A stretch of DNA of 64,000 nucleotides from Coprinellus micaceus (GCA_951394405.1 OX596334.1:5332001-5396000), one strand, 5' to 3'. Positions 23,101 through 33,650 are shown, counted from the stretch's first letter. Notes: generated from the letters alone by a model not told the origin. Numbers and translations: made by a program.

Positions 23101-24995
23101 ACTGTGTGTTGCCGTGCGATACCAAGTCCCTTGCACCATTGAATGAAGTCGTTCCCCATGTATTCCCCTCCTTTGTCATCACGAAGTTCCTTGACCTTTG
23201 TGCCGAGCTTTCGCTCACTCTTGGCAACAAAGTCTTTGAAGGCTTGGAATGCGTCACTCTTGTGTTTCAGGAGGGCGACCTCCTTGAACCGTGAGTGGTC
23301 ATCAATGAATGTGATCCAGTATCGATAGCCGATTGGTGTCTGTACAGCGAGGGGTCCATGGAGGTCCGAGTGAATCCGTCCAAGGAGCTCTGTTGAGCGA
23401 TTCGCTGATAGTTTTGGGAATGGATCCCGATGTTGCTTCCCTGCAATGCAGTGTTCGCAGGTGTCGTTGAGTTCCGTGCCCTCTTTCACCAGGATGCCAG
23501 TGGCCAAGTCTTGGCGCATAAGCGTCTCCAGACGATCCTTCCCAATGTGTCCTAACCTCTGATGTAATAGTTCCTTCTCGATCTTGGAGATGTAGGCTGC
23601 CTCCGTTTCCGTGTTTTCGAGCGTTGTCCCATTGAGAGAGCCAACAGTTCCGTCGATGGTAGCTGTTAGGAGTAGCTCGCCATTCTTGAAGAAGTCAAGC
23701 GAGTCTCCTTCAATTACGACGCGCATTTTGCTCTTCTTAACAACGGAGAGGATCGAGAATAGGTTATTGCGAAGTGCGGGAACATATAGTACATCGTTGA
23801 ATATCACAGTTTGGCCAACCTTTCCGTATATACGAGGCGTGAAACGTACTTCCCCCTTTCCTGTAGCCCAGACAATCTCGTTGTTGGCGAGAGACACAGC
23901 AATTTTCACCGCAACCATGTTACGGATCCACTTGCGATTGGGTGTCATATGTGAGGTTGCACCTGAGTCTGGGTTCCAGGAAGTATTAGTGGGGTTGTTA
24001 CGAGCTCGACGGATAAGGGGACTTGCGATGTGGGCAACACTGGCCATCATGACGCTCTCCTCAGCAGTCGCTGCTGTGGTAGGTGTCTCCGCGATCTTGG
24101 CCTTCTGGGAGTTCTGGACGCGGCAGTCCTTGTCCTCATGCGTGTTCTGCCAACCGTGGACCTTGCACCTGTACTTCGCCTTCTTCTTCGGGGCAGCTGT
24201 AGCTACCTGAAGAGCGGCGGACGTCCCCTCAGCAAGCTGAGTGTTGCGAGCGAGGGAGTCGGCCTTGCGAAGGTGATCGAGGACTTCAAGGGGATTGTCG
24301 TCCCCAGTGGAGATGTGGTTGAGCGTATTGCGGAGGATGGTGTCATCCTTGCCAAGACCAATGGGGATCATGCTGATTGCAAGATCGCGCGCGAGATGAG
24401 CAGCCGTGTATCCTTCCTCAAAAGCAGAGGGCGTAAGGAGTTCATGTGCTCCCCGACTGGTGGATTGAATCGTCGTTGTTGCTCCGTCCGATGTCGTTTG
24501 GGAGGAGATGGTGACGGTCTGTGTTGTCTCTGGAAGGTATTCTGCTCCTTGCGGGAGGAGCGCAGTGAGACGTGAGGCGTGTGCCATGCAACGCGATCCG
24601 AAGTCGGAGTAGGTCTCCTTCTCAAAACCCGAGGACCTCATTCGAAGTGCCATCATCTCCTGAAGGACACTGATGCGAGAGCCAGAAGTCTTGGGCTGGT
24701 AGGTTTCCAAGAGCTTCTCCCAGATAGCAGCGATGTCAGTGACTTGGATGCCAGAGAGGATGGTCTCGAGTTGGGAGTGGTCGAGAGTAGACCGGACGTA
24801 GCCGATGAGCTTGGAGCGGCGACTGGCATAGTCGGACTTGACCTTGTCGTCGGCATTGCTCCCAGGTTTTTTCTCTTCCCCAGTGAGGATGCCGTAGGCG
24901 TTGAGGTCGAAGGCCTTGTTCTCGACAGTGAACTTCCACTGTTGCACAGTGTAGGCCGTGAGCATGATGGGCGAGGACGTAGTGGTAGAGTCCAT
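20169..24995 (-). CDS. Copia gag-pol polyprotein
   Basis: Open frame of 1,608 codons from ATG 24995 (MDSTTTSSPIMLTAYTVQQW); the frame is also open upstream to ATG 25100. Domain order is Copia-type. A gag is followed by a zinc-knuckle-like CKVHGWQNTHEDKDC near residue 280 and an aspartic protease with DSGATSHM at Asp343. Next come a GAG-pre-integrase motif (LLHQRLGHIGKDRL) and an integrase with D,D,E in HSDLHGP (about 544), RDDKGGEYMG (about 606) and QQNGVSERLNR (about 642). A Pro/acidic-rich linker leads to a reverse transcriptase from about 1120 with LKKGLYGLKQSGRLWYQ and catalytic FVDD (about 1285, Phe instead of the usual Tyr). RNase H has SDADHAGCLDTRRSTSG (about 1460) and STEAEYV. The protein ends 27 bases before the 3' LTR. 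I saw no stop or frameshift. The 589-base leader after the 5' LTR is long. Confidence 0.97.
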   Translation of the reverse strand: MDSTTTSSPIMLTAYTVQQWKFTVENKAFDLNAYGILTGEEKKPGSNADDKVKSDYASRRSKLIGYVRSTLDHSQLETILSGIQVTDIAAIWEKLLETYQPKTSGSRISVLQEMMALRMRSSGFEKETYSDFGSRCMAHASRLTALLPQGAEYLPETTQTVTISSQTTSDGATTTIQSTSRGAHELLTPSAFEEGYTAAHLARDLAISMIPIGLGKDDTILRNTLNHISTGDDNPLEVLDHLRKADSLARNTQLAEGTSAALQVATAAPKKKAKYRCKVHGWQNTHEDKDCRVQNSQKAKIAETPTTAATAEESVMMASVAHIASPLIRRARNNPTNTSWNPDSGATSHMTPNRKWIRNMVAVKIAVSLANNEIVWATGKGEVRFTPRIYGKVGQTVIFNDVLYVPALRNNLFSILSVVKKSKMRVVIEGDSLDFFKNGELLLTATIDGTVGSLNGTTLENTETEAAYISKIEKELLHQRLGHIGKDRLETLMRQDLATGILVKEGTELNDTCEHCIAGKQHRDPFPKLSANRSTELLGRIHSDLHGPLAVQTPIGYRYWITFIDDHSRFKEVALLKHKSDAFQAFKDFVAKSERKLGTKVKELRDDKGGEYMGNDFIQWCKGLGIARQHTVKATPQQNGVSERLNRTLTEGVIAMLNQARLPMMFWGAAVLYYTDILNATPSSTLSNTTSYEVWHKAKPDLSMHRVFGCRVYVHVLRKDRKNLQSHTEPCVFIGFEPGYKGWKCYNPVTKKITISRDVIFAESTFPGLSTVGNEQAYTPIGIRDIWPDADLEPENPPLAPPHAPIAPPPPPHDHPDDGSDESDNDDDGDQTAPRTPERPPKTEPKTPATQQPSVHPSIPPTPTKRDPSSTPSTKQLLPIPALFPGLPAPAEDGPMFPELPPPAPVAPPAPAQKRTRPPPPPPRESIPRKAKVPKAPPLVAQSSRPVRKTATTVKDYQLASGKGRRGTIPVARREGGEQVADRGGAQRNNQLPETEDEDEDEDDDEDDEPVQPIAAEDFDLDDEPVDMEDALRATSILDSLISLYHVPLEETLTLDQGMEMAFYMAQDKALGAATHRPGDAPRTHWEAFAGPDGEHWQTAAQVEIDALTTNGTWELVELPEGRKVVGSRWVFLIKRKADGTIDRYKARLVAKGYSQMPGVDYDQTWAPASRLTSIRAIFAQAAMEGHFIETIDVDNAYLNGTIEEQYEVYMEQAPGFEIKNPDSKGRRWVCRLKKGLYGLKQSGRLWYQKLASELEAIGFTQIKSDPAIYVWELDGTRIVVPVFVDDITITSKSQEKIQWLKDSLAKVFKIKDLGPTSYLLGIKVDYDRENRVMRLSQTQYILDMLARFKMEDCYPVGTPMDPGSGATLTKYIPNKADDEMMKNVPYMNAIGALIYLMIATRPDIAYAVAKLAQYNSNPGPMHWKAVKHLFHYLKGTKDLKLTYRNNGSKMSSELFQAYSDADHAGCLDTRRSTSGFVIKMGSGAVSWSAKKQSTVADSSTEAEYVSASSAGRDIIWMRTLLKELGHDVSTPSPLMVDNQSALKVLRNPELHSRMKHIDIKMHWIRDAIKRGDITVHFLSTTDMIADIFTKPLPKPAVERHRLALGLE

Positions 24996-25570
24996 GATGG
25001 TAGGTGATGAAGAATGGGAGAGGATAAAATGATAGGTACGAAACGATAAGAGATAGGTGATAGGTAAAGTGCCCGTGATTTTGTAGGTAAAACGGACCAA
25101 TACGTAGATATCCTAAAAAGGAGTTGAAGTTTTACACTAAGATCCGCAGAGGGAACCCCGCTGTCACTTTGAGTACCGGTTACTGAAAGCGTTTGGATGG
25201 AGGGAGCGCTACCGTTGCGTCGTTTCCCCAGTCCAACCGAATCAGGCCTCTCAAAGAAGGATCACTACTCTAATTCCGCAGACGATAAGCGTCTGTGGAC
25301 TTCCTGATAGCTTCTTTCCCGTAGTGGGAACGCTTGCCGCGGGGTAGAATGTGGTAATGGAAGTTGATACGTACTCCTGAGTATCAGGAGGGGTAGTGGA
25401 ATGTAAGTAGCGAAACGTAAATAGCGAAAATGAAGATAGTGAAAATGTGAAGGGAGATAGGCTTCAGGTGGAGATATCACACGAGAAGAGGCCGTAGGCT
25501 ATGGGTGATCGAGGGGCAGTGGAGCGGTTACCGCGGTGTCTGATAACGGATGGCGTGATCAGAGGAGCCC

Positions 25571-25583
25571 GGGGCTCATAACT
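25571..25583 (-). other. Primer-binding site, half-tRNA type
   Basis: Directly after the 5' LTR the minus strand reads AGTTATGAGCCCC, the complement of an initiator-tRNA-Met anticodon arm (GGGGCTCATAACT with anticodon CAT). The complementarity appears to continue into the D-arm region upstream on the plus strand (from about 25551). Drosophila copia and Ty5 are known to prime with the 5' half of tRNA-iMet, so this site probably works the same way. The exact host tRNA is not known here. Confidence 0.75.
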
Positions 25584-25966
25584 TGTAGAACGATGCAAGT
25601 ATGACCCACTGTAAGTGGGGAGAGTTCGATGTTAGATTGAAAGTAAGTAGAGTATACAAGGTACGCACCTGTAAGTGGGGAGAGTTCGATGGAGACTCAC
25701 CCACTTACAGTGTGGACTATATACTGTGGAGAACAATAGATAACCTATATGCGGAACAATAAGAAAGAACAATAGACGTTCCATAAGTAGAGAACAATAG
25801 CAGTGAATGGAGATAAGGTGGAGATAAGAGAACAATAAGTGCGAGTATAATGGGAATAATACAAGGTGGTTGTTGTTCTCTGTAGAACAATAGAAGATAA
25901 GTAAAACGTTCGAAATAGAGGTATTCTTTGTAGAGATAGAGTTGACATGAGCATTGTCTTCCAACA
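25584..25966 (-). repeat. 5' LTR of the Copia element
   Basis: 383 bp with TG...CA ends, matching 19759-20141 over the whole length on reading. As the transcriptional 5' LTR (minus strand) it should hold the promoter. Confidence 0.97.
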
Positions 25967-25971
25967 GGTCA
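25967..25971. repeat. Target-site duplication GGTCA, right copy
   Basis: Matches 19754-19758. Confidence 0.95.
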
Positions 25972-26763
25972 GGCGGGCGAGGGTGGGCTGAATGATTGCT
26001 GATGGCAATCTGGGTGGCCTGATCATCCCTGCCAGTCTGCACTACATCAGCAGGTGAGTCTCAAAGGCTTATTTGAAAAGCACTACAAACCAAAGTGTCC
26101 CTAGTAGAGCACGATAATACCACTTACAAGTATTTGATACATTGTATTTTTGACAACAGGGTGTAGCCTCTGGACTTACAAAACATAGCCATATCGGTCA
26201 GACTCACAACACCTGATGTATGTGGATATCATCTAGACCAATGCACCTAGATGATGAATCTTCTGGAACAAGATACTACGACCACGGAAATACCCCAATG
26301 ATTCGCAACAGTCTTGCCTCGCAATCAAAAGCGGGGGACTTGCGCACCTCGGATTCCCGCTGGTATGGACTTCAGTAAGAATTTATAATTTCCGTATCGT
26401 GTATGCACACATCATATCTACGTCTCACTACCTCTTACATGTTTCCCGAGCCCATGACGAAGCATTCCGAGAGTGTTCCAGTCGGCGGTGGTTGCCCGGC
26501 CTGCTCAATGCACTTTTCCGAGTGCGGTGGGCTTGGCTAAGAAATTATGACCATATATTCGTACACCGGACATGCATACATACCCATTTCCGAGCTTCTT
26601 ATGAAGGCCTCTCACGATCGTAGCCCACAACGGTGACAACGAGGGCGAGGGCCTTGGCACGTGATGTGACCTGGCGTGGGAGCATTGACGCTTGCGCGTG
26701 AAATTGATCCACGACGTTCTCGTCAACCGTACGGCGATGCTGTATTCTGGGTTGTAAAAAGAA
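25972..26763. other. Intergenic region without recognisable gene
   Basis: Only short open frames are present, for example 26399-26623 plus and 26505-26726 minus. None has a motif I know. Confidence 0.35.
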
Positions 26764-27793
26764 GATAACTGGCAGGCTCCTTACCATCCACTCTTCTTGC
26801 AGCGAATGAATCCTAGGGTGGCGGGAGGGATGTTTGGTGATTCATGATGTGTAAACAGGTTTTCGTTGGATTCGCAGCTCGATAGAGCGGCTGGCATAAT
26901 CGTAATTCGGAAAGTTCCGAACAAGTGATAGAACCTAACGTAGGGCTACGGCTCCCCACCGGCATGAAACCTGAGATCATGAGTTTCCGAAAAGGGAATG
27001 CTCGGCATATCGAAGCCAGCACTTGCCGGTCTCTGCACAAATTCACAACCAGGCAGATTGCTGGAGTATAGTCGGGCAATAGTTATCAGCACTAAATTAG
27101 GGGTCGCAGTAGGTGTAATACATGTAGTAGCACTCATGGCTTCCCACCCTTCTCCCTCCGTAGCAATATTCAAGTGCCTTCAACAGTTGGCAGAGGACGG
27201 ATATGCCCAAGCAAATTGAAAGTCGCCGCTCTAGAAACAATATAATGGTACGTCTGGCATACTGAGTATCTGAAACACCATCACGAACACCATCTCGCGC
27301 CAGTGCAATGCACTGCAGATGATTGTCGGTGTCCCCCTCCAGTCAGCAAACACACCCGAGGTCACCCGGGAATTACTTGCCAGGGTGGGCCTCAGGATCT
27401 CGGTTCCACATACCAGCAACACTAGCAAGCAGCTGTCCTCAAACACAGAGAAAAGCGCACAGCAACTCGTGCAGACTCTCCCTGCCCTTTTTGCGTACGA
27501 CAACTTGAACTTGGACATTGCTGCAGACACCGGCAGTGCTGGCTTCGATATGCCGAGCATTCCCTTTTCGGAAACTCATGATCTCAGGTTTCATGCCAGT
27601 GGGGAGCCGTAGCCCTACGTTAGGTTCGATCACTTGTTCGGAACTTTCCGAATTACGATTATGCCAGCCGCTCTATCGAGCTGCGAATCCAACGAAAACC
27701 TGTTTACACATCATGAATCACCAAACATCCCTCCCGCCACCCTAGGATTCATTCGCTGCGAGAAGAGTGGGTGGTGAGGAGCCTGGATAACTG
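26764..27793. repeat. Large near-perfect inverted repeat with about 490-bp spacer
   Basis: Bases about 26812-27036 match the reverse complement of about 27532-27748 with only about four differences. Weaker homology extends outward to about 26764 and 27793 (around AGTTATC...CAGGCTCC and CCACTCTTCT). Both arms therefore give the same short translated frame on opposite strands. The spacer (27040-27525) holds open frames without motifs. This could be a foldback element, a palindromic duplication, or a source of hairpin RNA. Confidence 0.85.
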
Positions 27794-28317
27794 GTAGCTT
27801 TCCCCACCGGGGTTTTGAGGCACCCAGCTCTTGCGCCATTATATTGCTTGCATCATGTATCGGCCTATCGGGGGACCGCTTATTAGCGTACTCAGTCATG
27901 TATTTGGTGTAGATAGGTTCAAGTTCGTAACATTCGTAACAGAGTGGGACGCCGGACAACGAAAATCATAGACTCGAGACTCTGCCTTCAACTCCATTGG
28001 CCTCTCGACGCCTTAGTCCGATAACTCCGGGACTGCCCCCGCGCTGGTTCTGTAGTGATGCTGAGTACTATGCGTCGCTTGCAGCGCGGGGGGAATTTCC
28101 TCCCGGCACATGCACGTGTGTTTCTTGGGAATGTTTGCCATGCGACATGTTTGACTAATGCCCTTGCAACGAAATTGTTGGCGTGAGCGATGATACGGGC
28201 GGGGTGAATTTGCCCCCGTTCTCAATGACTTTTGCGTTCAGCAATTTGTTGAACTACTTATTGAAATTGCGAGTGTCGGATGGACTTGGCCAGTCTCACA
28301 AATGGCTATGTACTATC
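27794..28317. other. Intergenic region 3' of the kinase-like gene
   Basis: No gene is recognised. A minus-strand open frame (28013-28225) starts MRTGANSPRPYHRSRQQFRC and has no known motif. Confidence 0.35.
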
Positions 28318-30252
28318 TCAAGTATCTAAATTATTCCAATCGAGGAACAGCATTTTGTCGGGGCAAGTGGAAGGATCCTCACAATCACGAGGTGCTACCG
28401 CCTCCCCCAAATCAATCAACATGAGGCGGTTATCGCTCGTCACCACAATATTCCCTTCCCAGAGATCGTGGTGGTGAACTTTGGTGCGGAGCTTTCGCAG
28501 CGGCCCATTCCACACGTTGTGCCTATCTATTTCGTCAGTAAGTGAGTGGCTAGCATTCGCGACATTCGACTCACACAAGGTCCTTTGTCAGGTGCCTGAC
28601 ATGAGGTCCAAGGTACGAAGTGACGAGGAATCGACGATCATCCATGTCACAGTGACCCGACCCATACAGAATTGGAATGACATCGCCTTGTAGCTGTTCA
28701 CAGATTTGAAATGCGTTCAACTCTCGGTTGAACGATTCGTGTGCCGTGTCTTCGAATATTTTTACGACGATGCCCAAGTCGTCATAAATATGAACCTCCG
28801 TCTTTCCGTTGCAGATAACAGTCCCTCCATTGAGAGGAATTGACGCAAAAGCGTGCATAGATCTGAGAGGCGTCAATATGGGTCATGGGAAAGAACCTCA
28901 AAACCATACGCATAGTTCCAGACCAGTCTATGATCAGTTTCCACTTGGAGAAGCTCACTGCTCCACCCCAGAATCCACTTCGCTCGCTTTGACGGAAGCC
29001 GGCCAGCGAGCCACTGGCCCGCTCTTTCCCGCAGCAACCGCTTCAAGCGTGTGAGACTGAGTGCCAACAACTCCAGCGTCGAAGCTTTGGTTGCCTCACC
29101 TATTGCCAGTTGGACTTCCCTTGCCTTCGATACAAGTGCCTTCCCCTTGTCACCAAACTTGGTCTCCCACGCAGTAGCAAAGCCATCTGCATTTGCCACA
29201 GCCCACAGGAACGTCACCCACATAAACCCTGCAAAGTAGGCAGTCCAGCAGGCTGCATTTGTGATGCCTGCTTCACCTGATGCACAATTGTCAGTTTCAC
29301 TCCCTACATCTTTTGAGCTGGCTTACCGCGGCTCTTAGCAATGTTATTACTAATGGCCATAGTGCCAGAGTCTCTCCCAAAACCAAGCACATGCATCCTC
29401 GCTGGCCCCATCGCAAGCAGACACATACCAGGACAACTGTCGCCCTTTTTATTGGCCCCAACATAAGTTTCAGCCTGTCCCGTTTAGAGCTCTGACTTGG
29501 TCTGGATAGAAGTCACAGAAGCTTACCTGGCGTATCATTTTTTTCGACCCTTGCGACCACCCTGATCGTTTTGACTCCTTTTTGACAGGAGGCTCTGCGA
29601 TTGTCCAAGGCTCATTGCTGAACGTCGAGTGCTCCGCCGAGTCAGGCCGTTTGAACTCGACGGTGAATGTGCGGACGAACTCGGCATCCATTGGTGGACG
29701 TATCGACACCAGTAGGTCCGACTGCTTCAGACTCGTCTGGTCCTCCTTCTTGTTCGTCTCAGCTCGCCCTTGCCAACCCACCACCCCAAGCAAACCCTCC
29801 ACGCACTTCGCATACAACACTTTTTGCGCTGCACAGATTTCGATTTCGAGCCAGTCCGATGCAGGGGAAACGGAACTGAACAAGAGTTCAAAATCCCCTC
29901 TATTGTCAATGACGGTGTCCAGCAACTCGTCGGGAGGTGTCCACAGGTCTTGGTTATCAGTCGACAAAATTGGCACGGCTCTGTTCACTTTAGGGTCAAA
30001 GCCACCAGACATAGACGGGGTTTTTGCATGCAAAGGAGGGGCCACGTCACCTGGAAGTGTGCCCAAAGCATACCACCCATATGCAGCAAGAGCCTTTCCA
30101 ATGGTCACCTCCCCTTCAGGGAAGACGAGATTCTTGTCCGGGACGACCGAAGCGTATGTGCCTCCCTCCCACTTCTTCAGGAACTGCGTCGAATGATTGA
30201 GTTCAGCCGTGCTGTCAAGTTGTGATGGATCACTTACTTTGGTTTTCCACAT
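28318..30252 (-). CDS. PD-(D/E)XK-like plus protein-kinase-like fusion (FunK1/CRN-effector-like)
   Basis: Five exons on the minus strand (30252-29527, 29474-29327, 29276-28910, 28862-28575, 28522-28318) give exactly 578 codons, so 577 aa. The start is ATG 30252 (MWKTKVSDPSQLDSTAELNH). The middle region carries QSDLLVSI, then FTVEFKRPD (E-x-K), then QAETYV after the first splice, and GPARMHVLGFGRDSGTM. This order of D, E-x-K and Q resembles a restriction-nuclease fold. The C-terminus resembles a small protein kinase with GIVVKIFEDT (candidate ATP-binding Lys), HHHDLWEGNIVV (catalytic loop Asp and Asn) and LIDLGEAV in place of DFG. A glycine-rich loop is only weakly seen (PLNGGTVICNGKTEV). Fungal FunK1 kinases and CRN-type effectors are known to place kinase domains behind such regions. 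Which of the two this is, and whether the nuclease part is active, is inference. Confidence 0.7.
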
Positions 30253-30783
30253 TCGGAAGGTGTTGGTTGGGGGTTAAGATGCACTTGCCTATTTGAGTTA
30301 TCCGTGCTCAGACGTAAGCAAGATTGCTTGGTTGATCGCATTGCATGTGATCCAGGAACCACTACGCTTTGATGGACGCTACTCATTGCTGTTTGATCAT
30401 GCAATCCTGAGACTCGTGTGAGCGTGCACTATGCAGTGGACCAACACACATATGTTGTCGACCTTAAACCAGCCGGGGGTGATTTCACCCCATGGATGCA
30501 TCAGTCAACTGCACATGCCAATGTGGATCAGACACCCACCAACATCAGGAAAACCATTGTGGTGCGATTTTCCCAGTTGATTCGGAGCTTTAACTCCCGG
30601 ACCAATAACGGTTGAGCCATCATTATCGTTGGGTATAAGGTCTGACAAGCCCCGGCGATCTGCCAGCAATGTGGCCAAAGCCCACCGTGCAGGTACTAAT
30701 CTGTCACAAGGTCACAGGGTGTTAGGTATCTACAATCTCTTTGTCAAAATCGGTCAACGGATGAACAGTTTCAGTCATCCCTC
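30253..30783. other. Upstream region of the kinase-like gene
   Basis: About 530 bases that should hold the promoter of the minus-strand gene ending at 30252. No motif is clear and no gene was seen. Confidence 0.3.
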
Positions 30784-31052
30784 CGAGGTATCATCTCCCT
30801 GGAACTGTGGTGTCAGCTGCAGTTCAAGGCATGGGCATATTGGCTGACCACCTCAGCTTGTCTACCCCTGGCGTATTTGGTTCAACCTTTCATCGAGTGG
30901 TGAACACACCTCACAACCGCTCCAAGGTATGAGCTCCCTGGGATAGTGGGGTCAGACCCAGTTCAAGATGTGGCCTCATTGATTGACCATCTCAGCTTCT
31001 CCCCTGATGTACTCAGTACCACCTCTTATTGAGCGAAGGACACACTAAATGA
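30784..31052. repeat. Degenerate tandem duplication, unit about 130 bp
   Basis: Two units start GAGGTATCATCTCCCTGGAA and AAGGTATGAGCTCCCTGGGA. They share later blocks (GACC(A/T)CAGTTCAAG..., TGACCA(C/T)CTCAGCTT, GT(A/T)(T/C)T...GA(A/G)...ACACAC). Similarity is roughly 70 percent by eye. Confidence 0.6.
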
Positions 31053-33650
31053 TTTTCACAATCCCAGACTCAGATCAAGCAACCACTTCACACTGGGTAC
31101 AATCTAAGGCAATCAAGTTCAGAAGAAGCATTTTGAAGGGTTTTGATTGGTCCAGTGGTTTCAAGTCAGTTCAAGTTTAGGCCACACCTGCAAGCCACGG
31201 TTTCTTCAGCTTTCTGCCATATTCCAGGTTTTGAACACACCAAACAAGTTTAATCTGTCAGTATAAACTCCCAGAATATATACATACAATGGTGTCACAC
31301 TTGATTCCTTACTGGTCTCCATCTGTTCTGCCTACTATCTAGGTGAGCTTGGCAAGGGTGAAGAACAGCACTCCAATGTGCAAAAGTCCCTCAGGACTCA
31401 GTCAGCACATTGGTATCAGCCTCCCTTTATGACGGCTGATACCCTCCAAATCCAGCTCTTAAGAAGACCCTTGTGACCCAGAAACTGAAGAAACCAAGCC
31501 AGCTGAGAGAGGATCCAGAGATATTTAAGTTGATGACAGGTGTCCAGTGCTGTGAAAGGTGTTCAGCTGGAAGCATCTGGTGCTTCTGAGCACTGGGGAC
31601 AAAGGTAAGCAAGGAAGGCCACCAAATCACCCGATACAAGGCTCTCAATGTTACTCAGTGTGCCACAATCCTGCCAATCATCCTGTGAACCATCTCTGTT
31701 ATGCTGTGCCTCCCTGAGTTTCCATCGCTCCTCCTCCACATCCACATAACCTCATCGATTGGAGTTGCTGTCAGAGCCATTGAATGCTCTGCGGAGGAGC
31801 TGGAGTCAACAGTAGAAACCCTTGCTGCCCTCTCCACTGGAGTCCGCTCCTCCGTCCTACACCCTGAACACACATACCAAAAGGACGGCCACAGCTACCT
31901 TTCACCAACCTTGGGGAAGCCATTGATGTTCTCATTGTCATTCACGGAGCGTCTCGCTTAGTTATATTAGTACCAACTTCGCCAGTGGTATCCTGAAGCC
32001 TTGTTCTTAGATCTTAGTCTGGAACTTGAACATAAACTTGAGGCAGCTAAGTGCAGGGGCTGGGAGCTCTCCCCAACGTCACTGTCATTTGTGACCCAAG
32101 AAACTGAGGATTGGTGCAAGTGTCTGACAGTGTCCTACTTGGAGGGGAGAGAAAGTGATTATATTCAAGGAGCTGTACACTGTCGTGCTCTTGGAGTTCT
32201 GCTGCCACAGGCTGGCAAATATTCCATCCACTATCCTGGAGTAATTTGCAAGGCATATGTGGCACTTGGAGGGTGTCATGTAGGCCCTGATCCACTTGGT
32301 GAGTGGCAAGCACATTGACAAAGTAATAACATGTGCCTACTGATGATTGTTATGTCACCCCTTCTGCACCTTGAACGGAGTGTCCCAAGAGTGTTGTTAG
32401 CTGTGCGATGAGAGGTCAGCCTGAGCCACCTCTATTAAGAATGAAATGAAAGCCTGATTATCCTCTGACCCATACGCTGTGGTCACACTACTCCTGATGA
32501 TATTAACACAGAAGCATTCCATCCTGTACTTGACGCCCCTGAAAGTCAATCCCTCTGAAGAACAACTTCCCAGGCACTGAGAGGCTGTGTTGCTCTGGCC
32601 AGATGCTGAGCCACTGTCATCATGGGAGGATTCACCTGTTGACACCAATTACCAGCACCACAGTTCTCGTTCGGTGCAGACAATAATCAGATACAAATGC
32701 CTCCTTGAGAAGCGCATCTTCACTCACTGTTGCCAGTGCAGAAAGGGTTGCATTTGGAATGGCCTTGACAACAGACCCAGTCCTGAGAGACTGACCACAG
32801 TAGCACTTCTTGCCATGCTTGGCCCTTTGAGGACAAAACTTTCATTGGAGCAAATGGTCAGATCCGAGACAAAGTCATAACACTGTTCAGATTGTGATGC
32901 CCTGGAGGCACGGCTTTCCATTGTGTCATGTCATAGTGTGTGTTGTATGTCCAAGTTGAGTGAGCTGCAGAGGTGGTTGTAGAAGTAGCTCCTGACATGG
33001 AGGTAAAGTGGTTGTTGAATTAGAGGTGGGGGTTGTTGTTGTTGTAGAGGAGGTCAGTGCCAGGTGGGAGTCTGATTGATGACTGTCTGCCCCAACCTAG
33101 TCATTTGCAAGGTTGAATGTTGAGCTTTGGAGTATTGTGAGGTCTGGCGATCTGCTCAGATCCTGCTCTCCTGGGGCCCTCATCCATTCCCCATTCCCAG
33201 TATCACAAGCCCACCAGTTTCCTTGCACATCCCTCACTCCGAAAGCTGAATACTAACCCCTGATTTGGGAAGGGCACTTGGAGGGACCGTGACAAGGGGA
33301 TAGGTTTGAGGATGGGTTTGATCTCGTAAGTGAAAGGGTCAGGCGAGGGCTGTGGACAGGACTACACATAGTGAAGCAAGGTCAGCCCCCTGTTGTTCCC
33401 CAGCTCATGGCCTCACTCACCCCAGTGGGATCATGTCACACCTGTAACCCAGCAAACACGTACAACTTTCCACCTCCCAGGTGCAGGTGGGAGATACAAT
33501 TCTCACTGCTTGTCACTTAATGGGTGAGCTTCTCTTTGAGATTCTGGGTGGCTTGCACTATGGGCATAAATGCCTATCCTCTGAGATGATTGTGTGTTTA
33601 TTTTGAGAAGTTATTCAAAAAGGGAACCTTGTATCGATGGGTATTTTGAT
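31053..33650. other. Degenerate sequence without recognisable gene
   Basis: Short frames on both strands (for example 31655-31873 minus, 32001-32318 plus, 32397-32648 minus, 32724-32921 minus) look like pieces of one or more decayed transposon proteins. None carries a motif I can name. TTG-rich runs occur at about 33005-33050. Confidence 0.35.

Larger units (their letters stand above)
19759..25966 (-). mobile_element. Complete Ty1/Copia LTR retrotransposon, 6,208 bp
   Basis: The element is flanked by two 383-bp LTRs beginning TGTAGAACG and ending CCAACA. I found no difference between them on reading. A 5-bp target duplication (GGTCA), a primer-binding site, a polypurine tract and one long gag-pol frame on the minus strand are all present. 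Matching LTRs and an open frame show that insertion was recent. The element may still be mobile. Confidence 0.97.

Noticed and set aside
21574..24575. Several open frames of 70-200 codons on the plus strand inside the Copia element
   Set aside because: They are antisense shadows of the gag-pol frame, with Ser/Gly/Val-rich low-complexity composition and no motifs.
20169..25100. Start of gag-pol at ATG 25100
   Set aside because: The extra 35 residues are hydrophobic/aromatic and unlike a gag start, while ATG 24995 opens a typical Copia gag; kept only as an alternative.
26813..27745. Two 75-88-codon frames that are the same on opposite strands
   Set aside because: They come from the inverted repeat itself; the sequence has no protein features.
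28873..29223. Separate gene of 116 codons
   Set aside because: It is the third exon of the nuclease-kinase gene; splice sites at 29276 and 28910 join it in frame to its neighbours.
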